A DNA stretch of 64,000 nucleotides from JANRKN01 sp033763435 (GCA_033763435.1 JANRKN010000072.1:1-64000); one strand, 5' to 3'. Counted from the first letter of the stretch, positions 6,383-15,425 are shown. The notes: a model not told the origin generated them from the sequence alone. Numbers and translations: made by a program.

Positions 6383-8314
6383 GTGAAATCAACGTTCTGG
6401 ATCTTCGCCCGCCGGATGCTCCGCTATCGCTGGCTGCTGATCGGCGCCGGCACGTGCGCGCTGATCAGCGCGGGGTCGCTCGGCGCCGGGCTCGTGGGCA
6501 TTCAGCCCATCCTGGGCAGCGTGTTGGGCGAGAACCGCAAGGGGCTGCCCGAGCTCGCGGCCGACTTCAACGCCCGCGGACATTCGTTCCAGATCCCCCA
6601 GGCGCTGATCGACCAGCTCCCGAACGGGCCCTTCACCGCGATTACCGCGATCATCATCGGGCTGGGCATCCTCACGCTCTTTGGCGCGACGGCGAACTTC
6701 TTCCACGAGTTTCTCTCGCTCACGGTCGTGAACCGGACCATCGCAGGCATCCGGCGTGATGCGTTCCGCAAGGTGCTCAAGCTGCCCCTGCGCGATGTCG
6801 TGGCGATCGGGCCCGGCGACCTCATCAGCCGCGTCTTCAACGAGACGGGCGCGATCGCGCTGGGGCTGAGCACGCTGATGTCGCGCGCGCTCGCGCAGCT
6901 CACCAAAGGCCTCGCGGCGTTCATCGCGGCGCTGGTGATCGACTTCCGCCTCACGCTGGTTGCGCTCGTGATCGCGCCGGGCATGGCGGTCATCATCCGC
7001 AAGCTGGGCAAGCACATCCGCCGGGCGTCGCGGCACGCGATGGAGTCGACCGCGGGCATGGTCAGCTCGACGACCGAGTCGCTGATGGGCCTGCGGGTCG
7101 TGCGTGTCAACACCGCTGAGCAGCACGAGGCGGCCAAGTTTCATCATCTGAACAAGACGATCCTTCAGATGACCAACCGCTACCGCACCGCCCGCGCGCT
7201 CTCGAGCCCGCTGGTCGAGGCGCTCACGGTCTTCGTGCTGGGCGGGCTCACGCTGGTCGCGGCCAAGTTCATCCTCGATGGGCATCTGTCGACCACCAAG
7301 TTCGTGCTGGCGCTGGGCTCGCTGGGCGTTGCGGCGGGGAGCCTCAAGCCTCTGAGCACGATGATCACGGACATCCAGTTCTCGGCCGCGGCGAGCGAGC
7401 GCGTCGCGCAGCTTCTGGACATGCCCGAGGAGCCCGGGCGCGAGCCGGGCCTGGTCACGATGCCGCGCCATGCCGAGAGCATCGAGTTCCGGGGCGTCAC
7501 GTTCAGCTACCCCAGCGCGCTCAGGCCCGCGCTGAGCAACGTGAACCTGTCGATCCGCCACGGCGAGACCGTCGCGTTCGTCGGGCCCAACGGCTCGGGC
7601 AAGACCACGCTGCTCGCGATGATCCCCCGGCTGTTCGAGCCCGATCAGGGCCAGGTGCTCGTCGACGGGTCGGACCTGCGGAAGTTCGGCGTCACCAGCC
7701 TTCGCCGGCAGATCGGCGTCGTGACGCAGGAAACCGTGCTTTTCCGCGGGACGATCCGGAGCAACGTGATCTTCGGGGGCAAGGGCGTGACCGATGAACA
7801 GGTCCGCGCCGCGGTCGAGAAGGCCCGCGCGACCGACTTCATCCGCCTCAAGGCGGGCGGGCTCGATGAGCCGGTCGCGGAGCAGGGCGCGTCGCTCTCG
7901 GGCGGGCAGCGCCAGCGCCTTGCGATTGCGCGGGCGATCCTGCGTGATCCTTCGATCCTGATCCTCGACGAGGCGACGAGCATGATCGACGCCGACAGCG
8001 AGGCGAAGATCGCCGACGCCGTGCGCGAGTTTGCCAAGGGCCGAACGTGCCTGATCGTGGCGCACCGGCTGGCGACGGTGGTGAACGCCGACCGGATCGT
8101 GGTGATGGACGAGGGGCGGATCGTTGACGTGGGCAAGCACGCGGAGCTGCTGACGCGGTGCGCGACGTACCGGCTGATCGCCGAGCATCAGCTGATTAAG
8201 GCCGACGCCGGGGCCAACGCGGCTGCGAACACGACCGCGAGCCCCACCACCACTCCCGCCACCACCAGCATCCAGACCGCCAATCCCACCCCGGAACCCG
8301 CCGCGACGGCCTGA
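6383..8314 (+). CDS. ABC transporter, fused permease-ATPase (MsbA-like exporter)
   Basis: A 643-aa half-transporter. The N-terminal ~340 residues contain the transmembrane helices of a type I exporter, with a larger periplasmic insertion between helices 1 and 2 than in most MsbA proteins. The ATPase domain has Walker A GPNGSGKTT, a Q-loop (VVTQETVLFRG), the signature LSGGQRQR, Walker B SILILDEATS and the H-loop AHRLATV. It probably exports a lipid, lipopolysaccharide precursor or hydrophobic compound as a homodimer; the substrate cannot be read from sequence. The GTG start at 6383 follows the previous stop by 10 nt. The last 35 residues are a Thr/Pro/Ala-rich tail without recognisable structure. 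Confidence 0.92.
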   Translation: MKSTFWIFARRMLRYRWLLIGAGTCALISAGSLGAGLVGIQPILGSVLGENRKGLPELAADFNARGHSFQIPQALIDQLPNGPFTAITAIIIGLGILTLFGATANFFHEFLSLTVVNRTIAGIRRDAFRKVLKLPLRDVVAIGPGDLISRVFNETGAIALGLSTLMSRALAQLTKGLAAFIAALVIDFRLTLVALVIAPGMAVIIRKLGKHIRRASRHAMESTAGMVSSTTESLMGLRVVRVNTAEQHEAAKFHHLNKTILQMTNRYRTARALSSPLVEALTVFVLGGLTLVAAKFILDGHLSTTKFVLALGSLGVAAGSLKPLSTMITDIQFSAAASERVAQLLDMPEEPGREPGLVTMPRHAESIEFRGVTFSYPSALRPALSNVNLSIRHGETVAFVGPNGSGKTTLLAMIPRLFEPDQGQVLVDGSDLRKFGVTSLRRQIGVVTQETVLFRGTIRSNVIFGGKGVTDEQVRAAVEKARATDFIRLKAGGLDEPVAEQGASLSGGQRQRLAIARAILRDPSILILDEATSMIDADSEAKIADAVREFAKGRTCLIVAHRLATVVNADRIVVMDEGRIVDVGKHAELLTRCATYRLIAEHQLIKADAGANAAANTTASPTTTPATTSIQTANPTPEPAATA

Positions 8315-8318
8315 ACCC

Positions 8319-8663
8319 ATGCACGACCCGACCAGCGAGGGCAACGACTTTTTCCGGTGCGACTTCTGCCTCGCGCCCTGGCGCGAGGATCGCCCGATGG
8401 TCGAGGGGCACCGCGGCAGCCTGATCTGCGGCCTGTGCCTGACCCGCGCGTATCGGGCGCTCTATCTGCCGGGCGACAGCGAGCCCGCCGTGACGCGCGG
8501 CGGGGAGTGCGCGCTGTGCCTGGAATACCGCGACGAGCCCGTGTGGCGCGCGCCCGCGATCGACGGGCACAAGGCCAGCGCCGCGTGCGCACGGTGCGTC
8601 AACAACGCCGCGAAGCTGCTCTCGCGCGACGCCGAGTCGGGCTGGGCCGTGCCTCAGGCTTGA
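8319..8663 (+). CDS. Small protein with four CxxC motifs, probable zinc binder
   Basis: The 114-aa product has four evenly spaced CxxC pairs (CDFC, CGLC, CALC, CARC), enough for two treble-clef or zinc-ribbon sites. The first half resembles the short N-terminal zinc domain of ClpX-like proteins, but no ATPase domain follows. It starts 4 nt after the exporter stop and so is likely the last gene of that unit. Function unknown. The stop codon lies in a 10-bp perfect hairpin. Confidence 0.7.
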   Translation: MHDPTSEGNDFFRCDFCLAPWREDRPMVEGHRGSLICGLCLTRAYRALYLPGDSEPAVTRGGECALCLEYRDEPVWRAPAIDGHKASAACARCVNNAAKLLSRDAESGWAVPQA

Positions 8664-8670
8664 GGCACGG
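8647..8670. terminator. Hairpin between convergent genes
   Basis: CCGTGCCTCA (8647-8656) is the exact complement of TGAGGCACGG (8661-8670) across a 4-nt loop. It overlaps the end of the CxxC gene and faces the end of the rhodanese gene. No T run follows on either strand, so it is at best a weak or factor-assisted bidirectional terminator. Confidence 0.45.
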
Positions 8671-8682
8671 GACGGAGTCGGC

Positions 8683-9555
8683 TCAGACGCTCTTTTCGAT
8701 GGGCGCGGCGACAAGATTGCCGTACTCGGTCCACGAGCCGTCGTAGTTCTTGACGTTGGCGACGCCCAGCAGGTACTTGAGCACGAACCACGTGTGGCTC
8801 GAGCGCTCACCGATCCGGCAGTAGGCGATGGTGGGCTTGGAGGGGTCGACACCCGCGCCTCGGATGTAGAGCTGTTCGAGTTCGGCGCGGGGCTTGAACG
8901 TGCCGTCTGGCGCGACGGCCTGCGCCCACGGGACGTTCTTCGCGCCCGGGATGTGCCCGCCGCGCTGGGCGGTTTCGGTCATGCCGGGGGGCGCGATGAC
9001 CTTGCCCGAGAACTCGTCGGGCGAGCGGACATCGACGAGGTTGTGCGTGCTGGCGCGGGGCGAGTGGGCGGTGGTGTTGTTAGCGATCTCGATCACCTCG
9101 GGCAGGCGCGCGCGCAGGTCGAGGTTGATCGAGGGCGCGCGGTAGACGACGGGCGCGAACGAGGCCGCGTCGCGCGTGAGGGGGTTGCGGTCGTCGGCGA
9201 GCCACTTGTTGCGCCCGCCGTCCATGAGCCGCACGTCGCGATGGCCGTAGAGCTTGAAGAGCCAGAACGCGTACGCGGCAAACCAGTTGTTGTTGTCGCC
9301 ATAGAGCACGACGGTGTCTGAGGGCGAGATGCCCGCGTCGCCCAGCAGCTTCTCGAAGGCTTCGCGCGTGAGAATGTCGCGGGTGGTCTGGTCCTGGAGC
9401 TGGGTGGACCAGTTGAAACCGACTGCGCCGGGGATGTGGCCCACGTCGTACGCCTTGGTGTCGACGTCGACCTCGACGAGGCGCACGCCGGGCGTGCGGA
9501 GGTTGTCGCGGACCCAGTCGGTGCTGACGAGAACGTTGGAAGCTTCAGACGCCAT
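8683..9555 (-). CDS. Sulfurtransferase (tandem rhodanese domains)
   Basis: A 290-aa thiosulfate/3-mercaptopyruvate sulfurtransferase. Two rhodanese domains are present: residues 8-125 (inactive copy) and 168-285, the latter with the active-site loop YCRIGERSSHTW, catalytic Cys246. The CRxGxR loop favours thiosulfate over mercaptopyruvate as donor. Markers such as DVDTKAYDVGHIPGA and DGSWTEYGN match the family. AGGAG lies 10 nt before the ATG. The next gene upstream on the same strand is a cysteine synthase homologue, so the pair may serve sulfur assimilation or cyanide/thiosulfate handling. Confidence 0.93.
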   Translation of the reverse strand: MASEASNVLVSTDWVRDNLRTPGVRLVEVDVDTKAYDVGHIPGAVGFNWSTQLQDQTTRDILTREAFEKLLGDAGISPSDTVVLYGDNNNWFAAYAFWLFKLYGHRDVRLMDGGRNKWLADDRNPLTRDAASFAPVVYRAPSINLDLRARLPEVIEIANNTTAHSPRASTHNLVDVRSPDEFSGKVIAPPGMTETAQRGGHIPGAKNVPWAQAVAPDGTFKPRAELEQLYIRGAGVDPSKPTIAYCRIGERSSHTWFVLKYLLGVANVKNYDGSWTEYGNLVAAPIEKSV

Positions 9556-9708
9556 GGTGAGTTACTCCTGAACGACGAACAGTACGGATACGGATCCTCG
9601 CCCGAGGGCGTGGATGCGCGGTGGAAAGAACCGCAATCGAACGAACGCAGGGTGTCGGATGAACGGGGGAGGGCGGTGGCCCGGGAGCAGGCGGCGAGCG
9701 CGAGAGGG

Positions 9709-10788
9709 TTACTCGCCCGCGAGCTCGGGGTGGTGCCTGAGCATCGACGACACGTACTTGAAGACGTTGTCGCAGAAGACGGCGACCGCGAGGCCCGTTT
9801 CGCCGGGCGTGCGTTGCATGACGCGACAACAGCCCTCAAAGATCAGGCCGCTGCTCGGGCCCGCGAAGAGGCCTTCGTGCCGGGCGAGGTCGAGCGCGCG
9901 GTCGTAGGCGAGCTCGAAGGGGATCTCGACGATCTCGTCGATGAGGCTGCGGTCAAAGAGCTTGCTGACGTCGAGCTCGCTGGTGTTGCGCAGGCCCGGG
10001 ACGTCGTGCCCGGGCGAGGGCTGCACGGCGATGACCTTGATGTTCGGGTTCCTGGCCTTGAGGAACGTGGCGCAGCCCGTGACGGTGCCGCAGGTCCCGA
10101 GGCTGGTGAACAGGTGCGTGATGCGCCCGGCGGTCTGGCGCCAGATCTCGGGCCCTGTGGTGCGGACGTGGGCCTGCACGTTGGCGCGATTCTCGTACTG
10201 ATTGGGCATCGCGTAGTGCTGGGCGTCGGCGCGGGCGTAGGACTTGGCGAGGTTGATCGAGCCCTCGCCGCCGCCGGACGCGGAGTGCGCGGGGCTGGGG
10301 CACATCTGGTCGTTGACGACGTCGAGTTCAGCGCCCGCGACTTTGAGCAGGACGCGCTTTTCGGCGGGCACCTTGCTGGGCACGATCGCGCGCAGGCCGT
10401 AGCCGCGGGCGCTGGCGATCGCGGCAAGCGAGAGGCCCGTGTTGCCGCTGGTGGGTTCGACGAGCTTGCGCTCGGGCGAGGCGGGCCCGACGACGCCGCG
10501 GGCTTCGAGGTCGCGGATCATCTCCCACGCGGCGCGGTCCTTGACGCTGCCGAAGGGGTTCATCCACTCGAGCTTGGCATAGAGCGGGAAGCGCGCTGCA
10601 TCGACCGGGGCGAGGCGGTTGATGCGGACCATGGGCGAGGGGTTGTCCTCGTCCGGGAGCATGTCGAAGACCGAGCCGAAGACGCGGGCGCCCAGGTCGC
10701 GCTCGGGCCGCGCAGTACCGCCCGCAGCTGACTGGTCGGCCTGCGTTCGGTTTGAGGATGTTCCCTCGGGCGACGTCATCGCAGACAT
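9709..10788 (-). CDS. PLP-dependent cysteine synthase family protein
   Basis: A product of about 359 aa of the fold-type II PLP family. NPFGSVKDR holds the PLP lysine (K83 counted from ATG 10788), and TSGNTG (113-118) is the substrate/cofactor loop; GTCGTVTGCA resembles the phosphate-binding glycine loop. Compared with CysK there is a longer middle segment (around QMCPSPAHSASGGG), as in several less-studied cysteine synthase relatives, so the sulfur donor and the activated serine are not certain. The start is either ATG 10788 or ATG 10779. The second has TAATGT 5 nt upstream, which would suit a leaderless transcript. It stands 153 nt upstream of the rhodanese gene on the same strand. Confidence 0.88.
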   Translation of the reverse strand: MSAMTSPEGTSSNRTQADQSAAGGTARPERDLGARVFGSVFDMLPDEDNPSPMVRINRLAPVDAARFPLYAKLEWMNPFGSVKDRAAWEMIRDLEARGVVGPASPERKLVEPTSGNTGLSLAAIASARGYGLRAIVPSKVPAEKRVLLKVAGAELDVVNDQMCPSPAHSASGGGEGSINLAKSYARADAQHYAMPNQYENRANVQAHVRTTGPEIWRQTAGRITHLFTSLGTCGTVTGCATFLKARNPNIKVIAVQPSPGHDVPGLRNTSELDVSKLFDRSLIDEIVEIPFELAYDRALDLARHEGLFAGPSSGLIFEGCCRVMQRTPGETGLAVAVFCDNVFKYVSSMLRHHPELAGE

Positions 10789-10874
10789 TAGATGCCGAAG
10801 AAGGGGGAAAGGTTCGCGCGGACGCACGCCGAAACCCGCAGGCCCCGGCGGCGTCGGGGGTTGGATAGGGTTGC

Positions 10875-12350
10875 GTGTTCGCACGGAGGCTCCCACTGAA
10901 GGCTCGCACGCACAAGGCCGTGTTCCGCACCACGCTCCCCGAGGGCGTGAGCGCGGCATCGGCGTTCGCCTGGCACGCGGCGCCGGGCGCGTTCGAGCGG
11001 CTCATGCCGCCGTGGGAGCGGATGCGGGTCTTCTCGCGCGAGATGGGCGGCGAGGCGGTCCCGGGCGCGGGCCCCTCGGCGATCGGCGAGGGCGCGCGGC
11101 TGGAGTTTGGCGTACGCCAGGGCCCGGTGTGGATGCGCTGGGTCGCGCGCCACGGGCCGTGCGTTGCGGGGAGTGAGTTCAACGACGTGCAGGAGCGCGG
11201 GCCGTTCGCGTCGTGGAAGCATCGGCACAAGTTCATGACGTCGCGCGAGGGGCGCGCGTGCCTCGAGGACGACATCGAGTTTGCCCTGCCGCTGGGCGCA
11301 GTCGGCGAGGCCGGGTTCTCGCTCGCGCGCGCGACGCTCCGGCGGATGTTCTGGTGGAGGCACCTGCGCACGGCCCAAGACCTCGCGCGGCATGCCGCGT
11401 TCGCCGACCGACCCCGCCTGCGCGTGGCGATCAGCGGCGTCTCGGGTCAGATCGGTTCGGCGCTGGCCTCGTTCCTCACCACCGGTGGGCACACCGTCGT
11501 GCCGATGGTCCGCGCGGGCACGCCCCAGCCCGAGGGCATCGCGTGGGACTGGGAGCGCAAGTTCATCGACGAGCGCGCGCTCGAGGGCGTCGATGCCGTC
11601 GTGCATCTCGCGGGCGCGCCCGTTGCGGGCCAGCGCTGGAGCGAGAGCTACAAGAAGCTCATCCGCGATTCGCGCGTCGAGGGCACACGGCTGGTCGCGT
11701 CGGCGCTGGCGCGCATGAAGCAGCCGCCCGCGACGATGATCCTCGCCTCGGGCATCGGCTACTACGGGCACCGGGGCAACGAGTCGTGCGATGAGTCGAT
11801 GACGCTGGGCACCGGTTTCTTGGCGGAGGTCTCGCGCGACTGGGAAGAAGCGGCGCGCCCCGCCGAAGAGGCCGGCGTACGCGTCGTCAAGGCCCGCATC
11901 GGCATGGTGCTCTCACCCTCCGGGGGCGCGCTGGCCAAGCTGATTCTGCCCACGCGGCTTGGGCTCTCGGCGCGCCTGGGCTCGGGCACGCAGTATGTGT
12001 CGTGGATTGGCCTGGACGACTGCATCGGCGCGCTGCACCATGCTTTGCACTCTCCGGCGCTGGCCGGGCCGGTGAACGTGAGCGCGCCCGAGCCCGTGAT
12101 GCAGCACGAGTTCGCGCAGGGCCTCGCGACCGCGCTCGGCCGCTGGAGCGTGCTGGCCGTGCCCGAAGGCCTCGCGGGCCTGGCGTTCGGCGAGATCGCG
12201 CGCGAGGTGCTGCTCCGCGGATCGCGCGTCGAGCCCACGCGCCTCACGGGCGCCGGGTTCTCGTTCCTGACGCCCACACTCGCGCAGGCCCTCGCGTGGG
12301 AGATGGGCGTCGGGGGCGCATGGCGCGACTTCGGCGAAGTCTCCCGCTGA
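10875..12350 (+). CDS. TIGR01777-type NAD(P)-dependent epimerase with N-terminal SRPBCC-like domain
   Basis: A 491-aa fusion. Residues 10-165 resemble a START/SRPBCC ligand-binding domain (HAAPGAFERLMPPWE, and the later SWKHRHKF typical of these fusions). From about residue 180 an atypical extended SDR fold follows, with the nucleotide loop VAISGVSGQIGSAL and the TIGR01777 markers VVHLAGAPV, ASGIGYYG and VSWIGLDD. Members are annotated as YfcH-like sugar epimerases, but their true substrates are unclear. GTG at 10875 is the furthest upstream start; a shorter form is possible. The upstream gap of about 86 nt is shared with the divergent cysteine synthase gene. Confidence 0.87.
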   Translation: MFARRLPLKARTHKAVFRTTLPEGVSAASAFAWHAAPGAFERLMPPWERMRVFSREMGGEAVPGAGPSAIGEGARLEFGVRQGPVWMRWVARHGPCVAGSEFNDVQERGPFASWKHRHKFMTSREGRACLEDDIEFALPLGAVGEAGFSLARATLRRMFWWRHLRTAQDLARHAAFADRPRLRVAISGVSGQIGSALASFLTTGGHTVVPMVRAGTPQPEGIAWDWERKFIDERALEGVDAVVHLAGAPVAGQRWSESYKKLIRDSRVEGTRLVASALARMKQPPATMILASGIGYYGHRGNESCDESMTLGTGFLAEVSRDWEEAARPAEEAGVRVVKARIGMVLSPSGGALAKLILPTRLGLSARLGSGTQYVSWIGLDDCIGALHHALHSPALAGPVNVSAPEPVMQHEFAQGLATALGRWSVLAVPEGLAGLAFGEIAREVLLRGSRVEPTRLTGAGFSFLTPTLAQALAWEMGVGGAWRDFGEVSR

Positions 12351-12465
12351 GGTCGCAGGCGTTGGCGGCGAATCCGGCCCGTGGCCAAGGCCGAACACTC
12401 TCCGCCCCGTTCGAATCGGTCGGACGGGCACGGGTGTTTGAAGGGCATGGCGTGAGGGGCTTGCG

Positions 12466-13233
12466 ATGGGCATGGCAGACGGGCTGAACCTGGCGATCCT
12501 GGGCGCGACCGGTGGCATCGGGCGCGCAACGTGTCTGCGCCTCGCGCGCGAGGGCGCCGCGGCCATCGCGATCGCGTCGCGCACGCCCGCGAAGCTCGAG
12601 GCCCTCGCCTCCGAACTCTCGGCGCTGGGTACCCGCGTCCGCACGCAGACGATCGACGCGACCCGCACCGAAGACGTCGAGCTCTTCATCGCGCAGTCCG
12701 CGCAGGAGTTCGGCAAGCTCGACGGCGTCGCAAATCTCGTCGGCTCGATCCTCCTCAAGCCCGCCGCGAGCACCACTGACGCTGAGCTGGAGCAGACCCT
12801 GCGCCTGAACCTCTGGTCGGCGTTCGCGACGGTCCGCGGCAGCGCCCGAGCGATGCGGTCCGGGGGCGGCAGCGTGGTGCTGATGGCGACCGCCGCGGCG
12901 CGCACGGGCCTGCCCAATCACGAAGCAATCGCCGCGGCCAAGGGCGGCGTGCTGGGCCTGACACTTTCGGCCGCCGCGACGTACGCGGGGCAGATCCGCG
13001 TGAATGCCGTCGCGCCCGGGCTTGTTCGGTCAGAGATGTCCGCGGGCATCGTCGGTAACGAGATGGCGCTCAAGGCGTCGGTCGCGATGCACGCGATGGG
13101 GCGCATCGGCGAACCCGATGACGTCGCGGGCCTTGTTGCGTTCCTGCTCGGCAAGGACGCCGGCTGGATCACCGGCCAGGTCTTCGGCGCCGACGGCGGG
13201 CTCGGGACCATCCGGCCCCGCGTGAAGGTTTGA
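12466..13233 (+). CDS. Short-chain dehydrogenase/reductase lacking the catalytic tyrosine
   Basis: A 255-aa classical SDR fold with the cofactor motif GATGGIGRA (13-21), VNAVAPGLVRSEM and a C-terminal ADGG. The usual catalytic YxxxK is I155-AAA-K159, and the partner serine region reads ATAA, so two residues of the Ser-Tyr-Lys set are missing. It may be non-catalytic, use another mechanism or act as a regulator. ATG 12466 is preceded by GAGGGG at a suitable distance; ATG 12472 is an alternative. It lies 115 nt after the epimerase gene on the same strand. Confidence 0.88.
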   Translation: MGMADGLNLAILGATGGIGRATCLRLAREGAAAIAIASRTPAKLEALASELSALGTRVRTQTIDATRTEDVELFIAQSAQEFGKLDGVANLVGSILLKPAASTTDAELEQTLRLNLWSAFATVRGSARAMRSGGGSVVLMATAAARTGLPNHEAIAAAKGGVLGLTLSAAATYAGQIRVNAVAPGLVRSEMSAGIVGNEMALKASVAMHAMGRIGEPDDVAGLVAFLLGKDAGWITGQVFGADGGLGTIRPRVKV

Positions 13234-13361
13234 GACTGAAGGGCCGAACGTGACGCGTCCACCGCGGGACGCTCCAAAAGCAGCGATCACCCGCACGGCG
13301 GTCGCGCGGGTGAACGCGTGTGTTTGGTAAGCCGCGGCACGGGCCGGGCGGGCAGAGCGGA

Positions 13362-13457
13362 TTACTCTTCGGTCGCGACCATGCCGTCGAACGGCTTGCC
13401 CACGCCGAGAACCACCGCCAGGAAGCCCCAACGAACCCATTCAGCAACCTTCGACAT
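13362..13457 (-). CDS. Small membrane peptide, 31 aa
   Basis: The reading frame MSKVAEWVRWG...VATEE encodes 31 aa with one hydrophobic stretch (about residues 9-21). A strong GGGAGG lies 8 nt before the ATG at 13457. It stands alone between a plus-strand SDR gene and the minus-strand thioredoxin gene. The ribosome binding site and the membrane-like composition argue for a real small protein; no homologue is recognised. Confidence 0.5.
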   Translation of the reverse strand: MSKVAEWVRWGFLAVVLGVGKPFDGMVATEE

Positions 13458-13835
13458 AACCCAGACCTCCCACCGCCGGGGAGAGAGTACCGGCGGTGTA
13501 CAAAAAGGGTCCGCCGCGATGCTCATCGAACGAGATGTTCCCGTTGACCCTCGATGACCGATCGCGACAGACCTCAGCACGCCCCCTCCGGCCGGAAAGC
13601 CATCGGTGCGCCCGCGGGGTGACCCTCCCGTGGGCTGGGCATGGCCGTGCGCGTGGCGCGGCAGAGGAAATGTGCCACACGGAACAGACGATGCCACCCT
13701 TCTGCGCGGACTTTTTGGGGGGTGCGGGCCGGGGAAGGCCCGCTCGAAGGCTTCGGAACCCAAAGAAAACACCCCCGACGCGTGCGTGCCGGGGGTGCGT
13801 GTGCTCCCAACGGGAACGGCTGAGAATCCTGAGCG
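13458..13835. other. Intergenic stretch without recognised gene
   Basis: The 378 nt between the small membrane peptide and the thioredoxin gene hold the ribosome binding site of the former and the terminator of the latter. CCGCCGGG and its partner near 13491 can pair weakly. I see no tRNA, repeat or convincing ORF in the rest. Confidence 0.5.
13770..13797 (-). terminator. Rho-independent terminator of the TlpA-like gene
   Basis: CACCCCCG (13770-13777) pairs with CGGGGGTG (13790-13797) across a 12-nt loop. On the minus strand the stem is followed by TTTTCTTT, directly downstream of the thioredoxin gene stop. The same design recurs after livK. Confidence 0.75.
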
Positions 13836-15197
13836 TTACTTCTTCGCCAGCGCGGCCTCGATCGCCGCGATGAAGTCCTTCTCGTGGCTCGGGTCGTATC
13901 CGACCTCGCCGAAGACGACCTTGCCCTCGCGGTCGATGACGTAGAACGTCGGCCAGCCGCGTACGCGGTACTTGGACGCGATCGTCTCGCCCTTGAGGAT
14001 CAGGCCGAAGGTGTACTTGTTGTCGTCCATGAACTTGCGCGGGTTGGCCTTGGGGTCGCGCTCAAAGTTCATGCCCAGGACGACCACGTCCTGATCCTTG
14101 AAGCGCTCGTGCAGGCGCTGGGTCTTGGGCATGGCCGCGCGGCACGGCGGGCACCACGTGCCCCAGAAGTCCATGAACACCACCTTGCCCTTGAAGTCCG
14201 ACAAGTTCACGGTGTTGCCCGCGTCGTCCTTGAGCGTCCACGCGGGCGCGGCCGTGCCAACGGGCAGAAGCCCCTGCGCCACGCGGAAGGCCGGATTGTC
14301 GCTGCCGGCGCCGGGCGCGGGCGTGTTCGCGCCGGGGGCGCTGGGCGCCTGCGCGACGGGCGACTTCTCGGGCTGGCTGGCAAAGCCCGCGGGCAGCTTC
14401 ACGCTGAACGTGTCGGCCGAGAAGAGCTCGTCTTTCTTGACCTCGGAGAACGTGATCGTTCGGTTGAGACCGGCGCCCGACGCGCCACGGGCCATCGCGA
14501 AGATCTGGCGCGGAAGCTTGTCCTCACGCCCGAAGAACCAGCGCTGGGTTTCCTCGGCCGTTTCGACCAGCAGCACATCGCAATCGACGCCCTCGATCTT
14601 CTGCGTGCGCTCGTGACGCACCTTCGCGCCCGCGGGCAGCGCGAGCGGATCCTTGCCCAGCAGCGAGAACGCCACGGCCTGCTTCACGCCCTGGCGCCCG
14701 AAGAACGCCTCGGCCTCGCTCAGGCCCGTCGCCTTGCGCTCGAGAACGACCTTGTCGGACTCGCGCAGCGCCATGAGCGTCGTGCCGTCGAACGTGACGT
14801 GCACGTTGCTCGGGCCCTTCTCGCCCTGCGCGGTGCCCTTGACGGCGAGCATCCAGTCGCCCGAGTCGGCCTTCTGGATCACGACGTTGAGCGTCGACTT
14901 GCCCTTGGAGCCAGACCCGGGGCCCTGCAGCGTGGCGGTGTAGGCGAGGCCCTTGAGCGTGCGGGCGGCGTCGCGCGCGCCGTCGAGCACCGCCTGAGCC
15001 TGCGCGTCGATCAGATCCTGCGGCTGGTCGGCCTTGGCGGGCGCCTTGGTCGGCTGCTTGCCGGGGGCTTCGATCTTCGGCGTCGCCTTCGCCGGCGTGC
15101 CCGGCGCGGGCGCGGTGCCCTGCGCCAGCGCGGCCTGAGCCAGACCGGACAGAATCACAAGCGCGAGGGCGGAACGATGAGTGCGACGAGCGGTCAT
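13836..15197 (-). CDS. Secreted two-domain protein: LolA/DUF2092-like domain plus TlpA-type thioredoxin
   Basis: A 453-aa protein with a signal peptide (LALVILSGLAQAALAQ), an Ala/Pro/Lys-rich linker to about residue 60, a beta-rich domain resembling DUF2092/outer-membrane lipoprotein-carrier proteins (about 60-270), a second linker and a C-terminal thioredoxin fold with WCPPC (C349, C352) and the cis-Pro segment GWPTFYVID. TlpA-like domains reduce or rearrange disulfides outside the cytoplasm. The combination is common in planctomycetes; its target is unknown. The ATG at 15197 is preferred because GGAGG lies about 7 nt upstream and the signal peptide begins there. Confidence 0.88.
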   Translation of the reverse strand: MTARRTHRSALALVILSGLAQAALAQGTAPAPGTPAKATPKIEAPGKQPTKAPAKADQPQDLIDAQAQAVLDGARDAARTLKGLAYTATLQGPGSGSKGKSTLNVVIQKADSGDWMLAVKGTAQGEKGPSNVHVTFDGTTLMALRESDKVVLERKATGLSEAEAFFGRQGVKQAVAFSLLGKDPLALPAGAKVRHERTQKIEGVDCDVLLVETAEETQRWFFGREDKLPRQIFAMARGASGAGLNRTITFSEVKKDELFSADTFSVKLPAGFASQPEKSPVAQAPSAPGANTPAPGAGSDNPAFRVAQGLLPVGTAAPAWTLKDDAGNTVNLSDFKGKVVFMDFWGTWCPPCRAAMPKTQRLHERFKDQDVVVLGMNFERDPKANPRKFMDDNKYTFGLILKGETIASKYRVRGWPTFYVIDREGKVVFGEVGYDPSHEKDFIAAIEAALAKK

Positions 15198-15425
15198 GGA
15201 GGCCTCCAGGAGTGCGGCCGCGGAACCCCGCGGCAGGTAGAGCATAAGACGCCGAAGCCGCACGGTGGGTTCCACTCCTTCGTTCGGGGGGTGTGGGGGG
15301 AAGTCCGGGCTGAAAGTCAACGGTCCGCGCGCACCGCGACCCCGGCCCGCGCGCTGCCTCCTCCGAAGAGTTGGTACGCGCGGGCTGAGGCGATCGTGTT
15401 GATCGGCGTGTGCGATACGTGAAAA

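Noticed and set aside
6389..8344. Minus-strand ORF of 651 aa opposite the ABC exporter
   Set aside because: Shadow frame of a gene with all ABC motifs; biased composition.
13884..15422. Plus-strand ORF of 512 aa opposite the TlpA-like gene
   Set aside because: Arg/His/Leu-rich and opposite a gene with a signal peptide, SD and WCPPC motif.
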